Below are positions 46,176 to 57,487 of a DNA stretch of 64,000 nucleotides, in pieces (the first letter of the stretch is position 1; every line of letters begins with the position of its first letter). The stretch comes from Teratosphaeria epicoccoides (lineage: Eukaryota; Ascomycota; Dothideomycetes; Mycosphaerellales; Teratosphaeriaceae): NCBI GenBank assembly GCA_021401465.1, contig JADDMT010000048.1, positions 62,001 through 126,000 on the forward strand, given 5' to 3'. The translations under genes were made by a program, and so were the position numbers. The notes under the pieces were generated by a model. It ran no database searches. It was not told the origin of the DNA and was given only the letters and a program-made list of their open reading frames with translations.

Positions 46176-47234
46176 TCATCTTTTCACAGCGAACTTATAC
46201 TCATCCCCCCGACCCAAGTAAACCACTCTGTCGTCCCACCCTTCCGCGCTGACCGCCTTCTTGAAGTCGTCCAACGGGCTCAAAAACGCGTCATAGTCAT
46301 CATAATGAACTGGAATCGTGACGTCCGGATTGATCAGCCTGAGGAGTTGGATGCCTTGCCTCGCATCCATCGTCACCATCAACAGCGGCACGCGCGGACT
46401 CGGGATCGTCGTGCCTCCTAGGTGTATGAGCATGAGATCGATGTTCTGGCCTGCGTAGCGCTCCGGGATGGTTTTCAATTCGTCGACCATGAGTGTGTCG
46501 CCCGAGATGTAGATGCGGTAACCTGATGTGAATGTTTTGTCGGAGGATGGGGAGGTGGAATTGTGGCCGAGCTCGACCATCCAGCCGTTGGTGGGCGGGA
46601 CGGCGTGCAGGAGGTCGTTGGCGAGGTTGAGGGGGCCGGGGGGCACGTGTTTGCCTGGCATGCCAGTGATTTTGATCGCGGGTGATCGGTCATTGGAGCT
46701 GCTGGTGGAGGATGGATTTTGGAAATCGATGAGCGCATTTTCGAAGAAGTCGAGGTCGTAGACATGAGTGAATTTCTCGCTGGCCGGTTTCTTGTCTTGC
46801 AGATTTTCTTTAGCATGCGGTGTAGTGATGACGGGTAGGTCTCTGCGTAGTGAAGCTTCGACGAGTTGGTCGAAGTGGTCGGCGTGGTAGTGGCTTAGGA
46901 GGACGGCATCGATGCGAGGTAATGCGTGTAAGTCGATGGCTGGGTTGGTCTGTCGTGTTGCCGTCACGCCAGGGCCTAGGTGGACATGGTCGCCTGCGTG
47001 AAGGAAATTCGGGTCCGTCATGATGCGGACACCCTCCCATTCTAGGATGGTGGTAGCGGTGCCGATGAAGTAGAGACTGGCATTTTCGTCGTGACTGCTG
47101 CCTTTGGGGTGAATGTTGGTTTTCTTTGCTTCTGGTAGCGATTCGATTCCAGTTCCTGGTTTGCCGTCACGGGTGGGTAGTTTTGCATTGCAAGGATCGA
47201 GGGTGAATTGGTGCTTGATGATGCTGGGCGACAT
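46176..47234 (-). CDS. Metallo-beta-lactamase-fold hydrolase
   Basis: Zinc-dependent hydrolase of the UlaG/NAPE-PLD-like branch of the metallo-beta-lactamase fold. One exon, 352 residues from ATG 47234. The first beta strands read LYFIGTATTILEWEGVRIMTDPNF, as in the family. The metal-binding motif SHYHADHFDQL spans residues 114-124 with His115, His117, Asp119 and His120. Further ligands are seen around ITGMPGKHVPPGPL, YISGDTLM and TIPVHYDDYDAF. No signal peptide is visible. These proteins act on phosphate esters, lactones or lipids; the substrate cannot be read here. The gene is convergent with the ABC transporter. It lies downstream of the alpha-fucosidase on the same strand, 350 bp away, with no evidence of joint function. 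Confidence 0.88.
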   Translation of the reverse strand: MSPSIIKHQFTLDPCNAKLPTRDGKPGTGIESLPEAKKTNIHPKGSSHDENASLYFIGTATTILEWEGVRIMTDPNFLHAGDHVHLGPGVTATRQTNPAIDLHALPRIDAVLLSHYHADHFDQLVEASLRRDLPVITTPHAKENLQDKKPASEKFTHVYDLDFFENALIDFQNPSSTSSSNDRSPAIKITGMPGKHVPPGPLNLANDLLHAVPPTNGWMVELGHNSTSPSSDKTFTSGYRIYISGDTLMVDELKTIPERYAGQNIDLMLIHLGGTTIPSPRVPLLMVTMDARQGIQLLRLINPDVTIPVHYDDYDAFLSPLDDFKKAVSAEGWDDRVVYLGRGDEYKFAVKR

Positions 47235-47585
47235 TTTGTTGGTCTAGCTATATGCTTGTAAGACGTTCAATCTCCATGTAATTGTTCGCATTCATGTTAT
47301 CATCCAGTCTCTTTCCCTTGCCTCTCGTAATGGCGACGTCATGGTGAGGATCCCTGGAACTCTTGATCCTGCATCACCACCACGAAGTAGTCGACTTAGC
47401 TCTTCCACAGTTCTGCAGCTCTAATGAGCTGAGCCGTGGCCTCAATGGAAGAGACACAGAGCTTTGCATGGGTTGTTGCAATTCGATCTCACGAAACCGG
47501 CGCACGGTCCACCTTGCATTATATAATCCCACCCACGCAACGGCGGCGACCACATGGAGCACCACGTCTAATTGTTTCCGCCCTT

Positions 47586-49457
47586 TTACACTTCATAACA
47601 GATCTTGAAGATCCAGCAATATTGCTCTGCCTCAGTTATCTTGGCCGGCACTTCGATCTCCAAGCTCCCGTCCTCGGATTTCTTCCAGTCCAATGCCGCG
47701 GTATCACCGGGCCCAACTATCGTGATAATGTCAGCCTCAAGTATGGGTACAGGCTCGTTGACGACGAACTTTTCGTCTGCCGTAGGCTTCTCCAGCGCCA
47801 GAATGTAGAACGCATCGTTCGTCTGCGTGAACCTCAGACTTCCGTCTTGGGACTCGGGTGCAATGAACCAATACGTGGTATTGAAAATGGCCTCAGCATG
47901 GCTATTGATCCACTTGCCCGCTTCACGTAGGGTGTTGACCTCCGCCTCGACGATAGAACCATCAGCCCTTGGTCCAATGTCCAAGAGGAAGTTGCCGTTC
48001 TTGGACACGATGTCAACGAGGTATCCAATCAAGGATGTGGCGTTCATGTAGGAGGAGTCATTAGTGGCACTGCAATTGTCAGCCTCGCGCTTGCGGTATC
48101 AGATGTGGCGAGAAGGAATACCGGTTATAGCCGTAGCTGTAAGGATCCATGCCTTCATTGCTTTCCCACTTCCGCCTCTGCGCCGTGGAAAAGGTAGTAT
48201 ACTCTGGCGTACCAAAGTCGGCAGTCTTCGCAATGCCACATCTCGAATGGATCGCGACACTTCTGCCTTCGTCCCTCGCCTTGTTGAACCACTTTGCTGC
48301 AAAATCTGCGGTGCCATTTGCAGCACCACAGTCACACCACATGACATCAGTTCCATAGTTGTGCGCAAGGATCTCCATCTGCGGGACCATAAGGTCAGTG
48401 ATGAAATCGTCTATAGGTATTCGGCCGGTGTAAGGTTCTTCGAGGCCAGTGTACGGGTTCCGCGCCAAGACGCCTGGCCAGTCGGTTGTGCTGTTGGTAG
48501 GAAACTGGGCAAAACCGTATGGCTGGAAGTCAGGATTGAACCATTCAGACAAGGAGAAGTATGTTCCGCGACGTAAGTGTGGCTGATAGGTTGCTGCGGC
48601 GTCGAAGAGCTCCTTGAGAATATCACGCTTGGGCCCGTAATGAAGCGCAGACCGCGCAGTAGTTGCACCGGTATCGAACAAGGCAAAGCCGTCGTGATGC
48701 TTGGTAGTGACTACAAAGTACTGGGCACCCGCGTCTGCGAACAGGTCGACCCATGCTTTGGGGTCGTAGTTGGTTGCTGTATAATCTGCGAAGGAGTCGT
48801 CATAGTTCCAATGGGGTCCAAAGGTACGAAGGCGATAGTCATAGAAGTCCGACCTGTCTGCTAGTGGGTGATGGGTGCTGTACCACCAAAACCACTCAGC
48901 ATAGCTTTCGAATGGAGTGCTGTTGCCCCATCCGGAAACACTGTATGGACCCCAGTGTATGAAAATGCCATCTTCGCCTCGATGGTCAAGAAATTGAACC
49001 AGGGCTCACTTCGAAGCTCGAACGCGGATGTCGTGTTATCCGTGTAGCCAAAAGTCATGTTGGCCGAAACAGCCTTCAATTCCACATCTGCGGCCACAAG
49101 AAAGTTGACGGAGAAGTAGTCGGCGGCGGGAAGTGAGATCACCTGCTCATCACAGATGATATTGTCGGACAGATTGCCTTCGCGATAGCCTTGGAATCTG
49201 TATTCGATACCTGTGCTCACAGAACGGTATGAGCCATTGCCAATCGCGAGAGCTGGCGCAGCGTATGACTGATTCAACGGATCGAACGCTGCTTCACCGG
49301 GCTCGAGTCCGAAGGCCTTGTTATTGTAGTAGGGGGTCAAGGTGACCATGCGGCTGGAACAACTTGCCCCCGCAACGATGCTGGCGTCTTGTGCATTCGC
49401 CGCCGCGCACGCGAGCAGTGTCGGTATCACTATGCCAGATCGTGTTGCACTCGGCAT
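47586..49457 (-). pseudogene. Secreted GH29 alpha-L-fucosidase with one frame break
   Basis: Extracellular fucosidase, broken. ATG 49457 opens a signal peptide (MPSATRSGIVIPTLLACAAA) and an N-terminal beta domain (YNNKAFGLEPGEAAFD...). Frame 1 reaches EPWFNFLTIEAK at about 48972. The catalytic domain then reads on in another frame as GIFIHWGPYSVSGWGN, FFWWYSTHHPLA-like sequence, YFVVTTKHHDGFALFD and the nucleophile region GTDVMWCDCGAANG. The break at 48970-48972 is equivalent to one missing base (two bases where three are expected), and no intron can fit. A normal intron 48121-48070 joins GYNR to ATNDSSYMNATSLIGYL and the C-terminal beta domain to the stop at 47586. Everything else is intact, so either a recent loss or a sequence error is possible. 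Confidence 0.8.
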
Positions 49458-51539
49458 CACTGGGCCAGCTTGCCAACAGCAAGGACCAGCACCAGCAGCG
49501 ACATCACGGTCACATCGCCTGGCGCGAAACATAGGCAAATGTAGTGGACATGATACCCAGGATGTCCATGCACGTGTTGACGACGGAGATTATAACACTG
49601 CGGAGTTGGCTGCGATGTCCAGCTGGAGTGGCATTCGGGCGTATCCGTGATAAGGCAACACAACCCCATCACACCCCCCAATAGTGCCGAGATGCATGGC
49701 ATCCACGAGAAAACCATGGCAGTGTCGCTGCGAGCTATTATGCGATGGACGGAGCCGAGGTTTGGATTTCGCCGGCCAGTGCGAGAAAATGGCGCCCTCG
49801 TGCGTTGAACGCGAGATATCAGTTGCGGCAAAGCATATAGGGCTACAAATGCGTTAGGTGCTGTGCCTCAGCAATTGGCAGCTTTCCCGCTGTCAGCATT
49901 GGCAGCAGCACAGGACAGCGCTTCGATCTCTCTGTGATATACGCAAGGTCTGAGCCCTTCACCGTTTCCGCCGTGGCCAAGCTGAAGGGCCGCAGCCAAA
50001 CACGCAATGCATCAACAACAATCATGAAGCTTCAGTGCCCTCCAGATAAGTGTACAGCTGCCCGGCTAGATAAGCACTATGGCGGCCCTGAGTGTTGGAA
50101 AGCAGGAGCGGAGCAGTGGTAGTCAATGTTCCCCCAGACCTACCATTGTGTGTGTACAGTCTCCACGCGGTGATGCACAAGGCTAACGCAATATATTGCA
50201 ATGTTAGCTCTACTGATACTCCAATGTCTCAACTCTCGACGAATTCGCCTCATTTGGCTCTAACATGATCCACATCGTGCCCATCGGCAACCTGAAAGAA
50301 TGGCCTTAACTGTGCGAGTTGTTCCAATCCTATCTCGACCGCGTTGGGGAGCTTGGCCTCGGCGACCGCTAAGACTATCGAACCTCTCATATTGGAACTA
50401 GTCACACTGCTCCTTGCGCCTCTCCATCCTCTGGTCCTGCGCGGACGAAACAGACCAGCAATTTCTGCCCACAAACTCAACTGCAATCTCATGTCAGGCA
50501 ATCAAGGACATTGATCACTACCACCTTGTGTCTCTAGACCTAAAATGCCGAGACGTTTATTATGCTTCCTAAGCCGTCGGCTCCGAAATTATTCTTCGAA
50601 TGTCTGTCCTACTGGGGCCAAGGTCACTTTCTCTCCTGTATACTAGGCACCCTGCAGTGCTGCTCACGGCTACTGCGCCTGCGACAAGTGCGAATGCTCA
50701 CTCACCGATGTCTCGAATCGATTTGAGGAGTACAAGCATCTCGTTTCGACGACGTGTTGGGCTGGGAGAGAAAGCATCAGGTGGTCCTCAGGCATTTGGC
50801 AACCGGTCGTTCTGATCGAGATATCCCACTGCGGCGTATGAGGTAGTCATACATGAGCTCAGTATCAATCATGTAGCCAAGGACATTGCAAGGTGGATTG
50901 TTCCACGACGGATGAGATCCTGCAGATCACGAATAATTTGGCTGAGGTGCTGACGGCGCAGGAGGTGACGCAGTATCTTACGGATCCATCTTTGTCGTCT
51001 GAGTTGAAAGTTGAAGGTCCAGGTGGCATGGTTGCAGCAATTTGGTTGCGGAGGCTGTCGTGATGCTTTGCATGATCAGCCTGAGATATGGCGATGTCAA
51101 AGACATTGCCACGATACACTTGCCGCCTGGCGTGACTAGGAAGGAAGTGAAGAGGTCATTGTGGGGACTCACGTCTTGGAGTGCTGTGGGCGATACAGTA
51201 CGGACAAGATGAGTGCTTGGTCTAGAGGTTCCACTGATCATCTCGGAGACGTGATTACCATCAGAAACTGGCCAATGACTCCGTCCACACGTGCTGACGC
51301 ATTGACGGCGGCCACATGTGCAGAATATTTCTGGCAGTGCGTTGACATCTCATCTGATTCATCACGCAGCAGTCAAGAATTGATGGCCATATGATGGGAT
51401 CGTCAAGTGCGTGAGGCCTTTGTCAAGCAGCGACATCTCATTGATTCGTGACCCCTGTCTGTTGGCGCCTCACATTGACGGTGATGCTTTTGACAGTGAT
51501 GCTTTTGACAGTGATGCACCAGTGTTTGACGCCTCAGAA
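49458..51539. other. Gene-poor region
   Basis: About 2.1 kb with no intact gene. Around 50930-51220 on plus, two overlapping frames read like a decayed protein (listed separately). A 15-bp tandem duplication (GTGATGCTTTTGACA twice) lies at 51481-51510. Confidence 0.4.
50915..51220 (+). pseudogene. Possible decayed coding fragment
   Basis: Frame A reads DEILQITNNLAEVLTAQEV and TQYLTDPSLSSELKVEGPGG; frame B continues NLVAEAVVMLCMISLRYG and DVKDIATIHLPPGVTRKEVK. The shift falls near 51035. Both read like real protein, but no family was recognised, so this is tentative. Confidence 0.3.
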
Positions 51540-53006
51540 TGATGCCGCATTGTGATGGTAGAGGAGAGGATTGAGGACGAGGAGCTGATCCAGTAAGGCC
51601 GTTGAGAAGACGTTCACCTTCTTGCTCAAAAGCTCACCCTCCTCCTTAATCGCTGTTGCCTGGCCGGCCAACTCCACACTCTCCGCCACAATCCTGGCAA
51701 TCTCTTCCTCCTCCAGTCTGTACCTCTCAGCCTCCGCAATCTCCCTCTGGGCTCAGAGAGCCAGCTCACTCTCCAGCTCCTTGGTCCTCAACTCGCGGGC
51801 AGCCTCTGCGGTAGCTTTCTTCGCAATCCATTCGTCGCGTAGCTGCATAGCAGCAACTTTGCGGGCAGCTTGATTATTACGACGCTGACGCTTGGCAAGC
51901 GGCGTACCCGGGCAACTAGCGTCGCTTGCATAGGCAGGCATCATGGTAGAAGCGCGGCGCTTGAGAGAGATGGGCTGTGCTGCCAAGTCGCGGCCTGCTG
52001 GCTGATGCTGTGGGTAGCACCGGACGATGAGGAAGTCGCGAAATCAGCGCCACTACGCTCGACCGTACCCGTATCCTCCTTGACATGCTCTGGCGATGGC
52101 GAATACACAATCTGCTCACTTGTTGCGCGTGACTTCAGATAGTAGGTGAGTGGATCGTCCTTGTTGCATTACCCTACCGTCTCGACCAGCTTCACAAATT
52201 GCCTGGTGAGATCTTTCTTGTGCTCGAACCCCCCACGTAGGAGTGCGTCAGCTATTTGGACGAGAGTGCTGCCAAAGGTCTGAATGTGCCATCCGATGTC
52301 TTCAGCTGTGATGACTTTGCCGTTGATAGTGATAGTATCACTGGTTGGGGACGACGTCGGAGAGGGAAACCATGTCCTGATCGTTGACATTTTGCCTGAA
52401 ACATTCTGTTGGACTTTCTCGTCAATTGCGATGTCGTTCGTATTGGAATTTTTGAAGGCGTCTATTTCTTTTGAGACCAAGTCTGGCGCGTCAAGGTCAT
52501 GTGATCCGACGTCGCGACTAACGTCGCTGTTGTCATGGAAACTTGCTCCTCCCTCGTCTTCCGCCCAATTTCCCCGGGACACTCGTGCTGCCGCGCGCAT
52601 TTACGACGGCGCTCGAGGTCGTATTGATCGGAACTTCGCTTCGCGGGCTTGTGCGAGCAATGTTGCGAGCTGGATCTTCTTGTTGTGTGTTGCTGATGCC
52701 GGGCTCGCCAGCTCCAAACGGCGTCATTGCGTTCATGTTCGCGACGTACGCCTGAGAGGTTGTTGCTTTGCCTGGTGTCAGTCGATCGCTGTCCGCGTCT
52801 GAAGAGACTTCTGCCTTGTCTGCCGCCGCCGCCGCCGCCACACCATTGCCTTGCTCACTTGCGCTGCGGGAGATTTCTTCAAACTTACTGTCATTGTCGT
52901 CCTCCATGGACTTCTCGGGCTCTGCAAGGCCTGGATCGGTTGCGTAGATCGACCAGCCGAAAAGCTCCTTCTTTGCGAGCGCTAGTTCCAATGGCGAGGG
53001 GGTCAT
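51540..53006 (-). pseudogene. Decayed coiled-coil protein gene (unknown)
   Basis: Four stretches of the same strand look like one former gene. It opens MTPSPLELALAKKELFGW at 53006, with a disordered Ala/Ser-rich body. It shifts frame between 52600 and 52533 and continues to VKLVETVG. It is then cut by a TAA at 52169-52171 but runs on in the same frame (DDPLTYYLKSRATSEQIVYS). It shifts again near 52000 to PAGRDLAAQPISLKRRAS, and enters a charged coiled coil (QLRDEWIAKKATAEAARELR). A TGA at 51753-51755 interrupts the coil, which continues in frame (AQREIAEAERYRLEEEEIAR) to about 51540. Both stops could come from single C-to-T changes (CAA to TAA, CGA to TGA). No family was recognised. Confidence 0.55.
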
Positions 53007-54254
53007 GGCTATGCCTGTGATGGTGGTGTTCGAAGACGAGGAAGGCTCGGATTTCTTAGTAGGAAGTGTTGATGTAGTTACGGAGAGCTTGGTCTGATGG
53101 CCAAGTTAGAACATGATGAAGGGTGGCTGGGTCTGGTCCGTGCTCCTCTAAGGTGGAGCTGCTGCATCTCAACGTGGACTTACTGGTCCAGGGCCGTTAG
53201 TAAGACCGTTGGTGCTAGGTATTGTTACCACCAACTGTCATACCAGATGATTGCGCAACGAATCACTGTCACAGGCACTCAGGAAAGCGAGTAAGTCGTA
53301 TGTCTGACTGCAACAGGGCCAGATCCTGCACAAGTCATGCTTTGATTTTACATGCAAGTCAAGGGCGACGCGGAGCAGGCATTCCATTCGTGCTGGGCCG
53401 AAGCAAAGCTGTACAGCCATTGACGCAGCTCGGTGGCTCGCTGGTACCTGGAGAAGTCCTTTAGCGGTCAATTGCGATCGCCGAATGCTCGCCTTCAGAA
53501 AGCGCGTGCCTTCCTGATGCGTCACAGGCTGCCTCTCGTGGTTCAGAAATTGACGAGCAGCCGCCGTGGGGTCACGCAATCAACAAGCTGAAGTCGGGTG
53601 TGCTTGTGGTCCATAGGCTAGCGTGAAGAGAGTCGTCCAATGCCTGGGCACCTGCTGGCGAGCCTGCTCCTTACGTCACGGTCACATGTTGCAAGTTGTC
53701 GGCCTGGCACATGCCGGACAGCCGTCTCAGGGCCCGGCGGCAGAGCCCAGTGCAGTCGGAGGTCTTTTCGGCCCCGAACTAGCGTCGTGGAGATTTGACC
53801 AATGCAATGGGGTAGTGCAAGCGTGCCTTCCTGTTACGTCAAAGTCGGGCAACAGCGGTGAAAGGTTTTTCCGGCGCCGGGTATCGAGCGCTGACACATC
53901 AAACACGCGTGTCTTCAGTGCACACAGCAATATAGCCCGTGCATTTTGCATTGAGCTGTAGGACCTTGGCGGCCAAGCTTCGCATGAACTGCGCACGGCA
54001 CGATTGTCAGGGAATGAGACGCAAGACAGGAGAGAGACTTGACATACTGTGACGCCGAAACTCATGCAACCATCTGCGTCCAGGACTCGGCACATGACGG
54101 TGCGCATCTCCAAATGTTCTCGCAATGCCATGAGGCTCACCTGCAGACAGAAAATCGGGTTTCATTGTTGAGCCCCAACTTCTGTGCTAATGCCGGCTTT
54201 GCGTAACCGTATTCTTGCCTGAATCTGGCCTTTGCCTCTTGATGCCTTCAATTC
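53007..54254. other. Intergenic region
   Basis: About 1.25 kb between the decayed coiled-coil gene and the Mtr2-like gene. Short ORFs only. A phrase like GCGTGCCTTCCTG followed by CGTCA recurs loosely at about 53500 and 53825. No gene can be supported. Confidence 0.35.
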
Positions 54255-54797
54255 TCATACCACAAACCTGAAGGTCTGACTCTGCACAGCCCACCTCGGG
54301 CCCCTCTTTCCTTTGTCCTCCTTCGCTGCCGGCACCAGGATGAAACAATCGCTAAAACCCCTCAAAGGCCCCTCCTTCCTCTCCACAAGCCTCACGCTCC
54401 CACTGACCTGCACACTTAGACTAACATTCCGCTCCGCTTCCGCCTTTTTCGCGCCCGATTTCAGTGGTGCCATGCACGGGTTCAAAACGTGCACGTTCAG
54501 ACACTGCGGGTCAAAGAACGTGTACGGCATCTCCTTCTCCCAATGTTGCTGGAAAGCAGTTGGGTCAGTGATATGCTCACCATTGTAGGAGATATGTGGG
54601 AGGGAGCGGTTGTTCGGGAGTACGGTCGGCGGGACGTAGAAGGATGAGATGGTGGAACGGTTGGTGTTGAGTGCATTGTAGTAGGCGTCGGCGAAGGACT
54701 CGGCGGCGGATGTCGAAAGTGCAATCAGATCTGTATCTGTGAGTGTCGTCATGGTAGCCTTCTTGCCTTCGCCAGAATGCTGGACCTTGAAGTGCAT
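54255..54797 (-). CDS. NTF2-like mRNA export factor, probably Mtr2
   Basis: NTF2-fold protein, 180 residues from ATG 54797 or about 165 from the ATG at 54752 (MTTLTDTDLIALSTSAA), which fits the fold better. The NTF2 start AAESFADAYYNALNTNRSTISSFY leads to HISYNGEHITDPTAFQQHWE and the sheet around RGFSDCFILVPAAKEDKGKR, ending RWAVQSQTFRFVV. This layout matches the fungal Mtr2/p15 partner of the Mex67 mRNA export receptor at nuclear pores. Mtr2 sequences diverge strongly, so I keep the symbol empty. Intronless. Head-to-head with RPL38, with 249 bp between the start codons. Confidence 0.72.
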   Translation of the reverse strand: MHFKVQHSGEGKKATMTTLTDTDLIALSTSAAESFADAYYNALNTNRSTISSFYVPPTVLPNNRSLPHISYNGEHITDPTAFQQHWEKEMPYTFFDPQCLNVHVLNPCMAPLKSGAKKAEAERNVSLSVQVSGSVRLVERKEGPLRGFSDCFILVPAAKEDKGKRGPRWAVQSQTFRFVV

Positions 54798-55046
54798 GAA
54801 GCGGAGTTGAAGAGAAGGTAGACTCGGGAAGATGGACGAGCTTTAAAGAGAAGTCGAAGTCAAACAAGGAAAGCGGCACGGCGGAACACGGCGCGCGAAC
54901 TCTTGGCATGGCGGAATATCTCCGTAGGCTCCACCACCACCAATTTCTCGTGCCAGCGAGGAAGACGAGGACAGCAAAGTCGCAGATACCTCACCGACAA
55001 AACCCTACCCTCGTCGCCCGACAGCCCACAGACTTCGTCGCGCATT
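54798..55046. promoter_or_regulatory. Divergent promoter, MTR2-like / RPL38
   Basis: 249 bp between two head-to-head start codons, so both genes probably share a compact promoter. No clear core element was identified by eye. Confidence 0.5.
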
Positions 55047-55487
55047 ATGCCTAAGCAAGTCGAGGATATCAAGAGCTTCATCGAGATCTGCCGCCGCAAG
55101 GATGCTTCCTGTACGAGACCCTCTCGCCGAACAACACATATCTCAAGAGCAACAGAGTGGCACACCAGAGGGTATGATAGGATACATGCTAATATTTCGT
55201 ACTAGCGGCACGCATAAAGAAGACGCGCAGCACCGGCCAGACCAAGTTCAAGGTCCGCTGCAAGCGCTACTTGTACACTCTCGTCCTCAAGGACTCAGAC
55301 AAGGCGGACAAGCTTAGGCAATCGCTGCCCCCGGGTACGCGTTATCGACCACCTTTCCTTGATCGCGTCGCTACTGTCGGTTGGAGATGAGGAATTGGAG
55401 TGCTAACAAGTGCTTTGTGCAGGTCTTTCTATCACTGAGACGCCCAAGAAGAATGCTAAGGGCAAGCGTGTTGCTAAGACGACTTAA
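55047..55487 (+). CDS. RPL38: 60S ribosomal protein L38 (eL38)
   Basis: Small protein of the large ribosomal subunit. Three exons: 55047-55110, 55206-55334 and 55423-55487, with introns of 95 nt (branch TGCTAAT) and 88 nt (branch TGCTAAC). The product is 85 residues. It starts MPKQVEDIKSFIEICRRKDA, continues ARIKKTRSTGQTKFKVRCKR and YLYTLVLKDSDKADKLRQSL, and ends with PPGLSITETPKKNAKGKR, matching eL38 through its length. The C-terminal Lys/Arg tail is a little longer than in yeast. Two introns in a 258-nt coding sequence is normal for a fungal ribosomal protein gene. The start is fixed by the family N-terminus. Confidence 0.96.
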
Positions 55488-57487
55488 GTGTGCTGTGCCA
55501 TGAGTGTGCGGGTAAATGTTGGTGACGACCGCAATATCGAAGAAGTGGTGGACTGCGCCCGGTGCTTCGGCGTTCTGGGCAAGCATCATGGCTGTGAACA
55601 CGAAGGGCGTAGGGACGCCACGAGACGACCCAGTCAGCTTTGACCTGCCGTAGCTCTGACCCGCCATCGCACCACCATTAGACGAGCGGCCTCAAGCAAC
55701 GACATTCTCTGCCGCCCCAGCTTTCTACACACACTCTCTCTCTGCTTGATGTCGAATCGTCTTGTCAACGACTTTTAGTGAATCACTCATGGCCCGCCAG
55801 CTAAGTATCATTCCCATATCTGGAGATTACGACATTGCTGGAAGGTCAAGCGCACATCCATCTGACCTTTTCTCATGGGTCCTCGAGTAATCCGGTCCTC
55901 CGTGCCCTCAGCAGCCTTTTCATCATCGATCATAGCACGACAACGACTGTTACATCCATCGTAATGAGGCACTGTGAGTTCACGTCTTGACAGCTGTTCT
56001 GCGATTTTACAATCCGCATGACTGCAGGAACGTCAATATGTATGAGCTGCGCATATCAAGGGTGGAATGGATCATTCCACCGCGAACCAACGCTCTTACA
56101 ACGAGCTTTGGTTTGGGCGCTGATCTTGTTCACCTCTTGATCGGCTCGATGGAAATTCGGAGCGAATTTTTTACACTCTGCGTGACCAAAGACGGTGACG
56201 CATTCGCACAGTGCAGCTTGTATCGGTAACTCCGATCTGCTGGACGAAGCTTCGCACGCGGATGGCGACGCCTACGACGTTATTTTCATGACTGACATTA
56301 AGCGTCGATGATGGGCCGCGGACTAGAAGTTCTGATGCTTCCAAGGTTGTCATTGAAGCTTGACCCGGCCATTGCAAGCCTCCTTGGTATACCATGATCG
56401 GCGATCAAGTTCCAGACGCGCGACATCTATTCCTATGGTCGGTGGGCAAAAATGGCTCTCAAATGTGGAACATCCGGAACGTCCAAATGCGCAGTATAAG
56501 AGTCGCTGATCCCATCCCATACATCTCCGCGCATAAAAGTGCACTTCGGAATTTCGGTTACCAAAGCGAGCCACGAAACTACATGAGCCATTTTGACCTC
56601 AATGGTAGATGTGATGCGTCGATGAGGATTTGCAAAGGACTTGCAGAGGATGAGGGAATTCCATGCAATGCAAGGCTTCTTCCAGCTGCAGGTACCAACT
56701 GATCCCTGCCCCTCATAGTGGCGGAGACCGCTGAGTGCCCAGGTGCCCGAGCGCTGTGACGCACTAACGCGTGAGGCACTTTTGTTCGCTACCAAATTTT
56801 GTATCTTTGCGACCAACAACCTTCCACACGCACTATACTGATTCCTCACTGTCCGCACGGCGATCAATTGTGAGCCATTATCTCAAGTCAAGTCAAGGTA
56901 CGTACGGAGCGTTCGACGGACACAGCGGTGGCGGCGCCATAGAGAGGCATTTTTGGCAGGCTGCGCAAGCCACTTCGCACCTGACTTTCACCCTTTTCGC
57001 CTTCATGCGACCGGCACAGACAATCTGCCCACACCTATAAGGACCTCCTTTCTGACCGATTAATCGCACTCAGTTTTAAACCTGGCTTCATCACAACTTC
57101 TCTAGGCTTAGCCTTCGGCCACTGCGAAGGCACATCTAGCAACACGGCCTCGAAGGCATCAGAGGACACCGTCAGTCACGTTGCATCCACTCGAGCACAC
57201 TCCGACATCCTCAACAACATCCCACCGCCCTGAGAAAACGTCTTCACACGAAGATCTTGAACGTGTGTTTGGCTACAACAACGCCTACAACGACTTCCTC
57301 AACGACACTCAGCTGCCGCATAGCTCGCCTCAAAGAGTTCTTCCCTTGATCGGGGAAGGCTCTGTGGGACACCACCTAGGTCTTGATCGCTTGGCCTTTG
57401 CGCCTTTCAAGCCACCCTAACGTCACTACTCGACCACCAGACTTACACCTAACTACAACATTATCTGCCTAAACCTACAACAAGGTA
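55488..57487. other. Long region upstream of ornithine decarboxylase
   Basis: 2 kb between RPL38 and the ODC start codon. No ATG-initiated gene was recognised. A frame at 57181-57420 (79 codons, beginning with TTG, containing SSHEDLERVFGYNNAYNDF) lies 68 nt before the ODC ATG, and short upstream ORFs occur, for example ATG 57005. The region probably includes the ODC promoter and a long leader. Confidence 0.45.

Noticed and set aside
57181..57420. 79-codon frame ahead of ODC
   Set aside because: It has no ATG and no recognised family, so it was noted as leader only.
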